The position numbers and the translations under genes were made by a program. From Gigaspora rosea (Eukaryota; Glomeromycota; Glomeromycetes; Diversisporales; Gigasporaceae), in NCBI GenBank assembly GCA_003550325.1, contig QKWP01000759.1, positions 123,457 through 187,456 on the forward strand: DNA of 64,000 bases. Direction: 5' to 3'. Within the stretch, counting starts at the first letter, position 1. The number at the start of each line of letters is the position of its first letter. Under the pieces are notes generated by a model that saw nothing but the letters and a program-made list of their open reading frames with translations, did not search any database and was not told the origin of the DNA. Positions 1 through 12,255 of the stretch are shown piece by piece.

Positions 1-504
1 TTTTTTTTATACATATTATTCATTTAAAATAATTATGTGAAAAATTTCTTAGGTAGAATTATAATTCAAAATTAGCAATAAGAATTTGTAAAGGACTAAT
101 TCTATCAATTATTAATAGCACAATATCGAAATTATAAAAGGCAATTATAGTGTAGCATTTTATATTGTTTAAAGAAGTACAATAAATAAAATTTGCTTTT
201 ATATAATTAAAATGTTGATTCCGTATAAGACAATTTTAAAGATAAACATTTTATTAAAAATTCAAGGGAGCTGCATAATATGATGAGGGGCCGTTGAATA
301 ATTTTTGATATTTTCACGGATAATCAGTTGCATGAAAATATCAGTGTTTAGTATCACGGACGACCATTAGGAGACATGGGATAAAAATTGTTATTTTGCC
401 TAGTATTATCTCTTCGTACTGTATGTATACTTCATATATTACTATGTTTTTGCAAGCAAATTTGCCTATGCAAAAATGTTGTAATTACAAATTACATTAT
501 GAAT
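1..504. other. AT-rich intergenic DNA, no gene seen
   Basis: No reading frame of note. A short stretch around 285-350 (a GGGGCCGT box and a TTTTCACGG box) resembles motifs near 27771-27936, which suggests a decayed copy of the same dispersed repeat. Confidence 0.5.
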
Positions 505-559
505 TTATAATTCTGCATACGAGAAAAATAATAGAACAATAGAATTCCGAAAAAGTAAA

Positions 560-745
560 AAATAAAAAAAATCGAAAAAGTTTCGGAGATTTCGCCATTT
601 CGGTTTCGCCGGGTTTCGGAGGTTTCGCCAGGTTTCGGAAGTTTCGCCCATTTCGGAAATTTCGGAAATTTCGGAAATTTCGGATTTATTTCGCCTTTGG
701 GAGCATTTCGGTTTCGCCTTTCGGATTTTGAAAATGGATTTCGCC
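560..745. repeat. TTTCGG/TTTCGCC short tandem array
   Basis: The stretch is a run of variants of TTTCGG and TTTCGCC, including three consecutive copies of a 10-bp unit near 655-685. The minus-strand frame through it (repeated Ser-Glu-Ile) is a by-product of the repeat. The same vocabulary recurs at 58745-59755, so this is a dispersed simple-repeat family of the genome. Confidence 0.8.
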
Positions 746-845
746 CGAAACACTAGTTGGAGTCAAATTGGAGTCACTCCAGAATAATCTATTCCATTAA
801 ATAACTCTAGTACCGTGCATAACCTTATTAACGATTGGTCACAAT

Positions 846-967
846 TAGAGGTGCAAGCGAATCGTCCCAATGATGTTCCAATGATGTTACGGCTTAAGCC
901 GTAACTAGCTAAAGCTTATGTCGTAACTAGTTACGGCAATCATTGGGACGATTCGCCTGCACCTCTA
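846..967. mobile_element. 122-bp MITE with long terminal inverted repeats
   Basis: The left end TAGAGGTGCA reads on into a 28-bp arm that is repeated inverted at the right end (TGCACCTCTA), with one mismatch seen. The core is itself palindromic (TTACGGCTTAAGCCGTAA). The outermost bases are TA on both sides, which fits a TA target duplication of Tc1/mariner type. It is non-coding and must depend on a transposase elsewhere. Confidence 0.75.
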
Positions 968-2126
968 GTCACAATAAACAATAAATCGTGCGCATATATT
1001 TTAGCGAGGTTTATGTTTAGTTATTTTCAATACCCCATTTTTTTAACACTTTATCTATGGTAAAATTGTTATAGATTTTAACCGTTAAGATTCTTAATTT
1101 TTCACTAAAGCTTAAAATTTTCATATCCAACTTTCACAGGTTAGGTGGCATTATGAAACCCAATTAGAATTCAAGATCCTATCACTACAAATTAATAAAT
1201 TACTTAATTATTACGTCTACACCTTGCCATTATAAAGAATGATATTTTGACCAAATTATTATTATATCCTTCGTGGATATGGATATGAAACACCCAATAA
1301 TAGTATTAACCGGATATGATTTATAGTTATTAAATTACATGTATGTTACATGTAATTACTGATGTAAAATTTATTGTAACTTACTTACGTAAATTATTTG
1401 TAATTTATATAAGCTCAAAATAACTCTAGAGATGAAATTATGAAATTTGACCTAAATTATTACTTGTAAAATTATATAAGTGCAATAACGCTCAGGATAA
1501 ATTATATAAAATGACAAGTTGCTGGTAGAAAATATATTGTACCTTACATAGAGACCGTGTAAGTTACAGAGTAACTTACCGTAATTTACCATGTAAAGTA
1601 TGTTGTCAGGTAAGTTTTAACAACCCTATCCGGATGTCATCCGTATAAAAATCTGTAAATTCTTATCATTATGCAAGATTACATTACCTTTTTTGAGTAT
1701 TGTTTTCTTTGTTATACATATATTATTTTGAAGGTAATCGACAATGAAATAATAAAAAGTATAAAGGATGTTTTGTATTAGGAAATTTAAAGAAAATGTC
1801 TAGATTAGAAATATTAAACGACAATAAATGAAAAGAAACAATTCAACCAAAACATAAAGTAATAGTGTTAAAAGTTGGTATTTTTGATATTGAATATAAG
1901 AAAATACGAGATTTTGCGGTTTGTAAGATTAAATAGTAAAAGGGAAAAAATGCAGTAAAAGATATAAGATTGTACATCTACTAAAAACTCTCTTTTTATT
2001 TTAGAGTTTACATGATAATTGAAGAACAGATTAATTCTAAAAATAATTTAGTTTCTATCAAGATAACTCTTAATTAATCAAAATAATACTTCGTTTTCAA
2101 CATTTAAAATAATAACAAGTAACCAG
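968..2126. other. AT-rich intergenic DNA, no gene seen
   Basis: No coding frame, RNA gene or clear repeat could be supported in this interval. Confidence 0.5.
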
Positions 2127-2670
2127 TCAGACTACTGAGTTATTGTCAAATCTAATATTGATTTTTGAAATCGAGAATATATAGTATTTTAATTTATTCA
2201 TTAAAACAAAAATACTAAATCTTGTTCTTGCTATCAGTATATGAATTTGAATTAATACAAAAAACTTTTTGCTTCCAGTATCTTTATCTGATTCTTCAAT
2301 ATGTTCAGGTACTATTGGCTTGGATTCATTTAACTCTGTAATAATTTGTTCGTTGCTTTTCAATTTTTTAAAAGCTTTATAGAGTTCTTCTGCTGATGGT
2401 CGTTTTTCGGATCTTAATTCCAACAATTTTCACTATATGAATTTGAATTAATACAAGGAATTATATCCGATTTTTCAGTAAGTTCAGGCATTATTAGTTT
2501 GGATTCATTTAACTCTGTAATTATGTTCATCGCTTTTCAATTTTTTAAAAATTTTACACAGTTCTTTTGCTGATGATCAATAATTCACTATATGAATTAA
2601 TGCAAGGAATTTTTTTGCTTCCAGTTCTATCACCGATTTTTCAATATGTTCATAAATTATTAGTTTGGAC
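2127..2670 (-). pseudogene. Three tandem decayed copies of a kinase-gene C-terminal tail
   Basis: The minus-strand frame at 2127-2426 starts with residues resembling the end of a protein kinase domain (RPSAEELYK, subdomain XI) followed by a Lys/Glu-rich tail. That is typical of the expanded kinase families of mycorrhizal fungi. The same DNA is repeated at about 2435-2588 and again at 2589-2670, with increasing decay and no open frame. Unit borders are marked by a shared CACTATATGAATT motif. No kinase catalytic core is present nearby, so this is a tail fragment that was duplicated locally and then decayed. Confidence 0.6.
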
Positions 2671-3702
2671 ATTTATGTATAATACCAAATACTAGTATCT
2701 TTATTTAGAGTGTTATTAATAAATATAAACAATTTATATTTATAAACAAACAAAATCTATATTCAAGGTAATATCTATATTAGAATTGGTAAAATTTTTA
2801 ATTTTAGAATCGAAATTTTTATAAGTTTATAATTAATAAAAAATTATTTTAATTTTTATTATATAAAATAAATAGATGAATTTGATTGGCTAGAATCTAG
2901 GTTCTAACTAGTTTTTTAGAACTTAGTTTAAAATGTAAAAAAAATTTGGTTAACCAGGTTCTTAAAATGAAATCTAAAATTTAAATTTAAATTTAACTAT
3001 ATTTGATCAAAATTAAATATAGCCAAATTTGATTTGATTTGACAAATATTTGAATTGATTTGAAAATTACTATTAAAAATTCAAATTCAAATCAAATTCA
3101 AAGTAAATATTTGAATAAAATCAAATTTAATTTTGAGTCAATTTAATTTGATCAGATTCAAATTGAATTTAATATTTAATTTGATTTTTATTTAAGAAAT
3201 TCTAGCCACAAATACTAATAAATATATACTAATAAAAATATATGTATTTGTAATATAATGACTGTTATAGAATAATTTGGATTTGATATTGATTTTTATT
3301 TTCAAATATCACAATAATCTATATAATTGATTTAAAAATATTAAATAGTTCAACAAGTTATTTCTAATTTAAAAGATCGAATTAAGATTTTTAATGAAAA
3401 AATTCTTTTTTATATAGATATAAGCTTAGAAAAAAATTTAAAGTAATACAAAATAAAAAATCAAGAAACTATCACATGTTATTTTTCTTTTTTATAACTT
3501 TTTCTTTAGTAATATTTTCTTGTTTATTATTTTATTTCTGTAACCCATTCTTTAGACCCATTTGCTTGTTTTATCATTTGATACTTTATACAAAAATTCA
3601 TAAATAGTACAATTCCAGACTAATATAATATAAATCCAGTAGTATGTTTTGATAATAGATTTATAATATGGTATTGCCCTTTTTTTAGGCTTTTGAAAAT
3701 CT
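2671..3702. other. AT-rich DNA with low-complexity AAATTTGA tract
   Basis: From about 2960 to 3200 the sequence is built from permutations of AAATTTGA/TCAAATT, a simple-sequence tract. No gene is seen in the rest. Confidence 0.6.
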
Positions 3703-3709
3703 ATACTAC

Positions 3710-3742
3710 CTAGGGGTTAGTAAAATTATGGGAGGGCCAACT
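3710..3742 (+). repeat. Left terminal inverted repeat of the P-like element
   Basis: It begins CTAGGGGTTAGTAAAAT and ends CCAACT. The 7 bases before it (ATACTAC) equal those after 14658. Confidence 0.7.
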
Positions 3743-4587
3743 CAAATGTTACACAAGTTTAATTGTAATACAAAAATTGTCATTTTATATGAAAATCATA
3801 TAAAATTCATATGTATCGTGTTCGACTAGCCAAAGTATTAATTACGCGTTTACTGAGATCTCTTTTTTTTTTGAAACTCGAAAAAGACAAAGGTAAGTAA
3901 TTAATAATAAAGAAATTTTATAGCTATTTTTTTATTGTTAAAAAAACTGAATCATATATAAATTACACATAATTATTGTAAGATAGAAGAAATGAAGGTA
4001 AGAAATCATATATATAACTTGAAGTCTATAAGCATCTTAAAATAGCACATACCTAATATGAACATATTCCAAACCGAAAATTATGAATCTACCTTAATTA
4101 TTCAAAAACCAAACCAGTTGAGTTAAATAGATGAACATAAAGTTTTATTTATTACCAAAAATTTGCAGAAATTGGACGTTTAGGAATAAATAATTAGAAA
4201 ATTGGAATTGAATAGATCAATATAAAGCATTCTTTTATTACCAAAGATAACTATTTGAATTAAAAATTAGAATTGGAATAGATAAACATAAAGTGTTTAT
4301 TTATTGTTATATAATTTTGGAATTCAATATAATGCATCCATTTATTATAAAAATATAATAGAGATATATTTTAGGAATAAATAATGTTTGTTATTATTAT
4401 TGAAATGGAATATGATTTAAAAATAGAATATTATAATTGAGATTTTAATTTTGATAAAAATCCATATATATTAGGTATGCGTTATTTGAGAAGCTTATTG
4501 GAATTATTTTGAATAAAATATTATCTCAATATATCATTATATACGAACATGGCAAAATATATTAAACCATTTATACTGTCATTTTAG

Positions 4588-7500
4588 AGAAATAGAATTT
4601 TATCTGAAAAGGTAACAAATGAACCAACGTCAAAACATTCAAAAGAAGATTCTAAAGATAAAGCCTTGCAACAACTTTATCGGCTCCGTCCTGATCTTAA
4701 TGGCCAAAGTGTATGGTTTTTTCCTACACTTAAAAAGTCTGCAGAGGGTCGCATTCTATACGAAAAAACAGAAAAGCATGCATATGTATATGATACAATT
4801 ACCCAAAAACGATTTTCTTCTTTTTTAGCATGGATAAAGCACTTAGTAGTCAACGTTTTTTTAAAGGCAAAAAATTAGCATTAGCTACTATATTTTTGAA
4901 ACCAAATTGCAATGAAATGAATATTGGGCAAATAATAAAAGGCAAAAATTACTCACCTTATTTTAAAAATATTCAAATTGTCACATTACTTTCGATTAAA
5001 GATACTTTAACAACAATGATATATGATGATGTAGAGTTGACAGGTATAAATTTAACAGAAGGAGAAGGATTTTTGTGTTTTGCTTTTTTTGAAACAAATC
5101 TGAAAAAAGAACTTTATATAAAAAAAACAATTCATGGATGTCGGGAACCTATTAAATGCACTGTTTTTGTTAATGGTTTAGAAGTAAGAGATAATTTTTT
5201 GGAAGAAAATAGTATTAAACATAAAATCTCAACGATTGATGAAATTCATTTGATTGTGCGATTTTTTAAAACATCACATGTTTGCATAGGACAATGTACT
5301 AAAGGAAAGTATGTTAATTCGTTAATATATATATAAATCCATTTACTAACATTATTTTTACAATATATTTAGGATTTGAACAAGCTACTTACTTACGAGG
5401 AGACCACCTTTATTCGAATTTTATAGGCCCAGAAAATAATCATGAGATAATTGCGAATTTAGAAAATAAAGGACTTGATAGCTTATCGCAGAATTGACTG
5501 CACTCTTCTTGTTTTAAATGGCAAAATATGTGCCAATTGTAAGACATTGCATAACACATTATATCAAATTGAAAACTGACATAAAAATGGTATTCAATCT
5601 GTCAAAACAACACATGCCTCCAGAGAACTTCTAACTGAAATTGTTCAAAAGGCTCGAAAAGTATTTATTTTTAGTTAATTTGTAATTCAATAAATTATAT
5701 TTATTATTATTAAATAAATATTATTACTTTAGACAATCCGAACACAGAAGGAGTTAGTTGAAAGTCTTCGTGACCGTTTAAAGCTAAAATTTGAAGCAGA
5801 AGAAGAACAAGTAACAGAACCATTAACTGGTATTGTTCACAACGTTGTTGATGAAGTTTTAAACAACAAACATGAAAATATATCAAATCTTATTTTAAAA
5901 GAGCTGGTCCATGTGCAAAGTAAAAAACCAAAAGGAGTACGCTATCATCCTATGTAAGTAAAAATAGAAATTATATTTTTCTAAAAAAAATTATACTAAT
6001 TGTATCATTACAGGTTTATTCGATGGGCAATTTCAATTTATAGTAGAAGTCCTGCTGCATACAAAACGATGAAGTCAGTTATTAGGATACCATCAATATC
6101 AATACTTAAAAGCTATATTAATGAAACTGAACAACATACAGGTTGGCAAGATAAAGTAGTAAACCGAATGGTGGCTAGTATGGAGGTAAATAATGTTTGG
6201 GGCTATGCACGTCTTGGTTTCTTTTCACATGATTCATTTAAAATTCAAAAAGGTTAGAATAGTAAAAAAAAAAAAAATTAAACCTATTATAAACTAAATT
6301 TTGTTATTATTATTATTATAGGGCTTCTTTGGAGTCAACGTAACAATAAATATGTTGGCTACATTGACTTTGATAATGAAAATGCTGAACTTGAAGCATT
6401 CGGTAAACAATGTCTCTATGATATTCAAGCCTCGAGTGATCATATTAAGCATGATGATGATGATAAAAAGGACAGTGAATGGACTTTAGCAACTCAAATT
6501 CATCAAATTGTATGGCATTCAGTGTCTCATTCTTTTAATTTTCCAATAGCCTATTTTGGTGTTGAAACTATGAATGTTCACACCCTTAATACAATTCTTT
6601 TTTACTTGGCTGCTAAGCTTGAATGTATTGCAATTCATACATGTGGTTCTGTATGTGATGGTGCAGGTGAAAATCGAAGACATATTAAAAGCTTTGATTG
6701 GTATGCATCAATTTGGAAAGTGAATGATAAGGTAGAAGTTCAATGGACAAACAAATCAGGAAAAAAACACTATAGACCAGCTAGAATAATTTCTTTTAAC
6801 TTTGCACGTACTGAATTTTTAGTTCAGTTATCAGGTACCTCACAAACTTATAGTTTTTCACGTTCAGCTTTACGACCTCCAATGCCAGAAAAAATGTTTT
6901 GGAATGTTAATGATCGATGTGAAGTTCGAAATACAAATAGTAATAATTGGTACCCCGGTAAAGTACTTACTGAAATCTCAGTAGATAATTATTTGGACAT
7001 TGAAGTCACAATCGAAACTACTGGAAAAGTCGAATTGTATATATGGAAATCGCTACTTCATGATATTCGTCCAGCATATGATGAAAATGAACATTTTGTT
7101 TCACATCTTGCCATTAATCCCATAACTGGTGATAAATGGTTCTTCCTAAATGATTCAACACATGTCTTTAAAAAGTTAAGAAATAATGTTTCTAAAAGTC
7201 ATACTAGTAATAATGAAAATGAAAATGTAAGAGAAATAATGTTTAACGGGTGGGAAATCAGTTGGCGACATTTTCAAGGAGTATATGATCATACAACCAA
7301 ACATGAGGTAGCAAAAGCTACTAAATTAACTAAGCGACATATATGGCTTACCCCCTGGAGCAAAATGAGAGTGGACCTTGCTGAACATACACTATCATTT
7401 GATGTTAAAAAAGCAATAGAAAATATTCCAGAGTTAAATTATATCTCCCAAGGTACTCAGGTTCGTAATTTAATCCTCTTTTGATTTAAACTAAGATAGT

Positions 7501-9606
7501 CATTTTTAAAAAAAAAATTAGTAAAAATCTGTATTCAAAATTAATATTATGAGTTAGAAATGACTATTTATTTGAAATATTATTATAATTATCAAAATTT
7601 AATATTGTTGTATACCACTAGTTATTTATTCACTATGCACGTATGTACCGAGATATTACACATAGTCAAATATGTATTTTTTCTTTTGAAGACCCATGCT
7701 TGAATACTTTAAAAGAAATAAAACAATGGTTCACTCAAGGTAATAAACAAAAAAAAATTCAAGCCAATGGTTTTCCACACAATGCAGTTCGACTTGATTT
7801 TATCAATAAATGGATTTCTTGGAATAGTAGAGCATGTACTTACTAATTGGCCGTGTGCTATAATTCAACCAAGAAGAATATCTCAGGATATGCTTGAGGG
7901 TTTATTTGGAACAATTAGAGAAATGGGTGGTGACTCTTCTACACAAACAGTTCAATCCTATGGATATGCAATGAACAAATTAACAATTACAATACAAATG
8001 ACATCAGAAATACAAAGCTTGAATTATGGTTCTGCTGACAGTTCAGGTTGCATGCTTGCTGATTTAAAACGAAGGTAATTTTTGCTTATACAAATTTGGT
8101 ATTAAGTTTTTTTAAAATAAATATTAAAATAACTTTTTTTAGAGATTATCGAAATAAACAATATAATTAGCAGAATTTGAAAGAATATAATAATCATAAA
8201 GCTCAAATCGAAATTCTTCCTACCCTCAGCCAGCAAATATTTCAAGAACTTCTTAATGATGATCTAGTAATAGGGCGAATACAGTTGCCATTATTTTCAA
8301 GTAATGAAAATATTAGAATAGAAAATAAGACTATTAATTGCTTACAACTTGAAAGACTACAATTAATTGAATGGCTATTATATAAGGATAATATAGAGGA
8401 TCTATTGTTAACTTGGTCAAATAATATTCATCAAATGGCATTAGATTCGGTTCTACAAAAAAAAACACCAATTGGCTTATGACATGGACAACAAATTTAG
8501 AAAGTCGATTAAATAATTACAAATGTGCTGGTGACTGATTTAATGACTTTCAATTGTTGGTCCCGAATAACTTTAAAGTAGAAATCCAAAGATTGATTGC
8601 ATATATATTACTTGAAAAAATTATAAAAATCACATTTAGACAAGTACACAACAAACAATACCATGATCAACTTTTTATGAATCATACAGAATCATGGACT
8701 ATACCTAGAAACATTATTAACTTAGAACCAGCTGAGGCATCAAAATTTCAGTATATCATTGGATGGACAATCTACAAATTAACAAAAAGTGATAAATTAA
8801 CATTAGCACATGAAGAATTTGCAAAAATCAAATTGTGTTTAAATGTTCTTAGTTCTGAACAAGTAGAATACATATGTGACACCCGTTCAAAAACAACTAC
8901 AGTTATTCCAGGGGCTGATTTTATTCGATTCATGTATTATTTAAAGTCTCTTATTCATCAGCTATTTGAAAAACATATAGAGTATGGGCCAGATATTCTA
9001 ATTTATATCGATAATAATCTTGTAAACAACCAACCTTTAAAGAAGCAGTTTAATGACCTTTTACATATAGCATATGAGTTTTATTATATTGAATGTAAAA
9101 ATGAAGAATCGCTTTCAGAATTCATATACAACAGTATTCAACTATCAAAAAAAGCTGAAGATTATCTATTAGTACGTTTGATCAAAACTTACATGCGAAG
9201 TAGGCAACGGTCTTGGCGACGATTTAAAGAATACATTCCAGAAAAAGGTTCATCTAGTTTACGAGAAAATGTCAAAGCAATGAATACAGATTTAAAAAAT
9301 AATGCAAAGAAAGATGCTATACCAAAAAAGAAACTTGTTAAATTTAAAAAAGAGATGCTACCAGAAAATCTTGATTTAGCACTTGGTCAGCTTAAAATTT
9401 GGGCCCAAAATAATGGAGCTAAAAGTGCATTTGAGAAAGCTTTCACATTATCTGATCTGAAAATTCTAATTCAAGCGTTTCAAAATAAGCCAGTAAAGGT
9501 AAAGAAAAAAAAGAAGTCAGCTCTTATAGATCTGCTTTTTAACTACCTAAATAATGGCTCAGAGTTCAATGAAGAAATAAAGAGGAAAGGTCAACTTTTT
9601 ACTTGA
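4588..9606 (+). pseudogene. P/THAP9-like transposase gene, multi-exon, decayed
   Basis: This looks like the transposase of the surrounding element. Family landmarks in order: a CxxC motif (ICANCK, about 5530); an RYHP..IRW block (5940-6030); the first catalytic Asp in VGYIDF (about 6355); the second in CDGAGENR (about 6655); the DSTHVFKKLRN block (about 7155); RHIWLTPWSKM (about 7340); and the paired Asp/Glu in SQDMLEGLF (about 7885), matching the D-x-x-E pair of P transposases. Between 6690 and 7080 sit two beta-rich, Tudor/Agenet-like segments. The C-terminus (about 9440-9540) is SAP-like and Lys-rich. Introns inferred: 5309-5372 (with TACTAAC), 5661-5732, 5954-6013, 6253-6321, 7461-7621 and 8075-8142. 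No THAP domain was found at the start; 4588 follows a possible acceptor and a first exon may lie upstream. The frame changes near 4860, 5480, 7755 and 8455, mostly at A/T runs, and has in-frame stops near 5567, 8168 and 8536. Decay is likely, but some breaks may be sequencing errors. Confidence 0.8.
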
Positions 9607-11600
9607 AATAATTAAAGTGTTACTTATGATTAGCATGTAAACTCTATATTATTTGAAATAAAATCTTTGTCATATAAATGACCTTTTGATACGATTACTT
9701 CAGAGCAGCTCTGAAGTTCGGCTATAGCATCTAGTAATTCAAACTTTTTTTCAAATTGAAGTTATTTGATTGTAGCAGTATATGTATCATATAAGTAACT
9801 GAACTTAATAACTATCCTTTAATACTTAGATTTAATTCCACAAATATCTAACCAACCCTACAACTTCAAATACATATATATTATTGTACAATTAAAATTA
9901 ATCAAAAAATTAAACATAAAATTCAAACCTCTATATTCATAATAATGCTAACAATCATGCACTTTCTAATTAGTTTATATTTAATAAAATTCGAGGTGGA
10001 TACAATCAAACTATTTCTCATCTCATAGTTCAGTGGTCTAAACACTGTCTAAACCGCAGGAAGCTCATTGGGTCTTCTTCTCCTCTCTATGCCGATGATG
10101 ATAGCAATGATCACGCCCTCTAAAAATATTTTATAAAGAAAAAATAAAATTTAGGGAGGAAACAGTCGGATCCTAGGCCTACCCTTAAAGGTTATGGCTG
10201 CACCTAAGAAAACTAGTCAGAGGCCCTATCGCTCAATGTTAGAGATGAAATTTTTTGCTTAACTAGCTATTCTCATACAAATATCTCTACCTATTATGTT
10301 ATTAACACAAAATCAATCCATTATAAAATCGAAAAAAAAAATTAAAAAAATATTCTATATATCGCTATTAAATAGCTATTAAATCGACCTATATTTAGTA
10401 AATCATTTAACATCTAATGTCATACATGCATACATCCATACATGTTATCGTTATATTTTGCCACCGCTAAATCAACAATTATCCATCCTTTTTTTCCTAT
10501 AAATAGCACTTAAAATAAATAATTATATTAAAATAAACAAGAATTAAGCTAAAAAAACACAATAATAGCACTACCCTCAAACATTATATCGTACTGCATC
10601 TACTCAGCATACTTCATTACACGACTTTTCCATCTAATCCGTATACAATTTCCTTAAAATTATATATATGTATGTACTCTATTTATTGGAACATAATTTA
10701 CAATTCAGTAATCGTTATAGAACCAATACCTCAAAATCTAATAATTTCCACTTTCTTCGTTTTGTACAATATTTCTACATGCGTGAACGTACGTANTGAA
10801 AAAAAAATCAATGTAATTATTAATAAGTAATTATTATCAGTAATTTATTACATTGCTGTACATTTCACAATCGAGAAAGAACGCATGTTCATTCAGAATT
10901 AAATTCAGAAATTATGTGGAACAATAAGTAATTATTATCAGAAAATCGAGAAAGAACACATGTCAATTCAAATTTATTACAAGATGAAAATCAGAATTTA
11001 CGTAAATTCAGTGGAATAAGTAACTGCGCGACGTTGTCACGCAAAACCAGGAACGGAAAGTGGATTTTCAGCGAGTTACAGGTTAAACCAGTTTTGGCAT
11101 AAGTTTCTGGTTTTTTTTTTTTGCATGCGATACAGTAGATCAAAGCCCCATAGAGTATGTACAAATATAGAAATACATTCAAAAGTCATAAGGATAGATT
11201 AACCAATCAGATACAAAAGATACACAGCAACACTACGTACTTTGTACTCCGTTCCTTCCGTTCCTGGTATAATAATTATTTAAACTTATACTGGCTTTCA
11301 GTTTTTTTGTAAATATAATAAGTGTAATTGATTTATATCACCTATTAAATAAATATATAATAAAAACGAAATATTAAAATCATGTTATTTAAAATACATT
11401 AAATTTATGATATAGATAGTATATAAATAATACGCAAATTAAAATTTTTATTATAATTGTATTTTACCCTATATTACCTATATTATATCTTAAGTTAACC
11501 GGATTTATCTGTTTATAATTCGGGTATCCGGATAGACTAACAGTTAACCGGTTATTGTACCCTAGGGTACGACCACTATTTATAGCGATTAAGAAATTGA
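9607..11600. other. Non-coding interior of the P-like element
   Basis: No gene is recognised. It contains a tRNA-like stretch (10025-10235), a single N at 10796, an internal imperfect repeat (a TAAGTAATTATTATCAG motif before AATCGAGAAAGAAC, near 10825-10890 and 10925-10965), and a motif near 11240-11265 (CTTTGTACTCCGTTCC) that recurs inverted near 56260. Confidence 0.5.
10025..10235 (+). repeat. Possible tRNA-derived SINE fragment
   Basis: ATAGTTCAGTGGTCTAAACAC resembles a tRNA A box, and a degenerate B-box-like GGGTCTTC follows. A downstream GGAGGAAACAGT resembles GAGGAAACTGT in the better-supported SINE at 34607-35065. No target duplication was found, so this is a weak call. Confidence 0.3.
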
Positions 11601-11870
11601 TTGATGGGCGAAAGTCAATTTTTTGTCTCTCTGGAAGATGAAATGTTAAAAAATTTTGGGGTTAAAGAGCAAGTAGGCAAATTTTTCAGCCAAAAACAAT
11701 TAAAAGAACTTTTTCACCGCCCGTTAAGTGGCAAAGTATTTAATTATCTCATTTCTGAACCCCAAGAAACTATCTTCGCTTTTTTCAAATTATACAGTAT
11801 ACGAATAAAAAAGGTACTTATCTTGAATATGGTTAAGAACTTTGCACTTGAACAGATAACAACCCAATAG
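11601..11870 (+). CDS. Unrecognised 89-residue ORF
   Basis: A short open frame with a plausible acidic/hydrophobic pattern at its start (SLEDEMLKNFGVK) that is faintly like a SAM domain helix. The resemblance is too weak to name. It lies about 390 bp upstream of the SAMHD1-like fragment on the same strand, so it could be a relic of the same gene, but nothing joins them. It may also be a chance frame. Confidence 0.25.
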   Translation: MMGESQFFVSLEDEMLKNFGVKEQVGKFFSQKQLKELFHRPLSGKVFNYLISEPQETIFAFFKLYSIRIKKVLILNMVKNFALEQITTQ

Positions 11871-12255
11871 TAATCGCTTTATTTAACTTCATCATTGTAG
11901 AGAACTTATTAAGTGGTATAAATTTACATTAAAGAAAGTATTGAACAGTATTCCCACCTCTCGACGCTACTACCACTATCGTTACCACTATCACTACCAA
12001 GACTTTCATACTTGGACAAGTGGCATAACTTTATCCTCGATTGATGAGATTTTCTTATGTTACGGAAGATCAAATAGTTTACCATCATAAGGAATGTTTT
12101 AACATTTATGAAATGTTTCATACACAATATACTTTGTACAAAAAGTATATACCCATCGTGTCAGTTGTTTGTAACAGTCAAATTTGTTTGCCTTTATGAT
12201 TATAATTTGACAAATTATTGACCAAATATTAATATTTAGCCAGAGCAATTATTTT

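Noticed and set aside
505-753. 82-residue minus-strand frame
   Set aside because: It is driven by the TTTCGG/TTTCGCC repeat (Ser-Glu-Ile repeats), with no protein-like content.
10025-10110. Genuine tRNA gene
   Set aside because: An A-box-like start is present, but no cloverleaf with acceptor stem and anticodon arm could be drawn.
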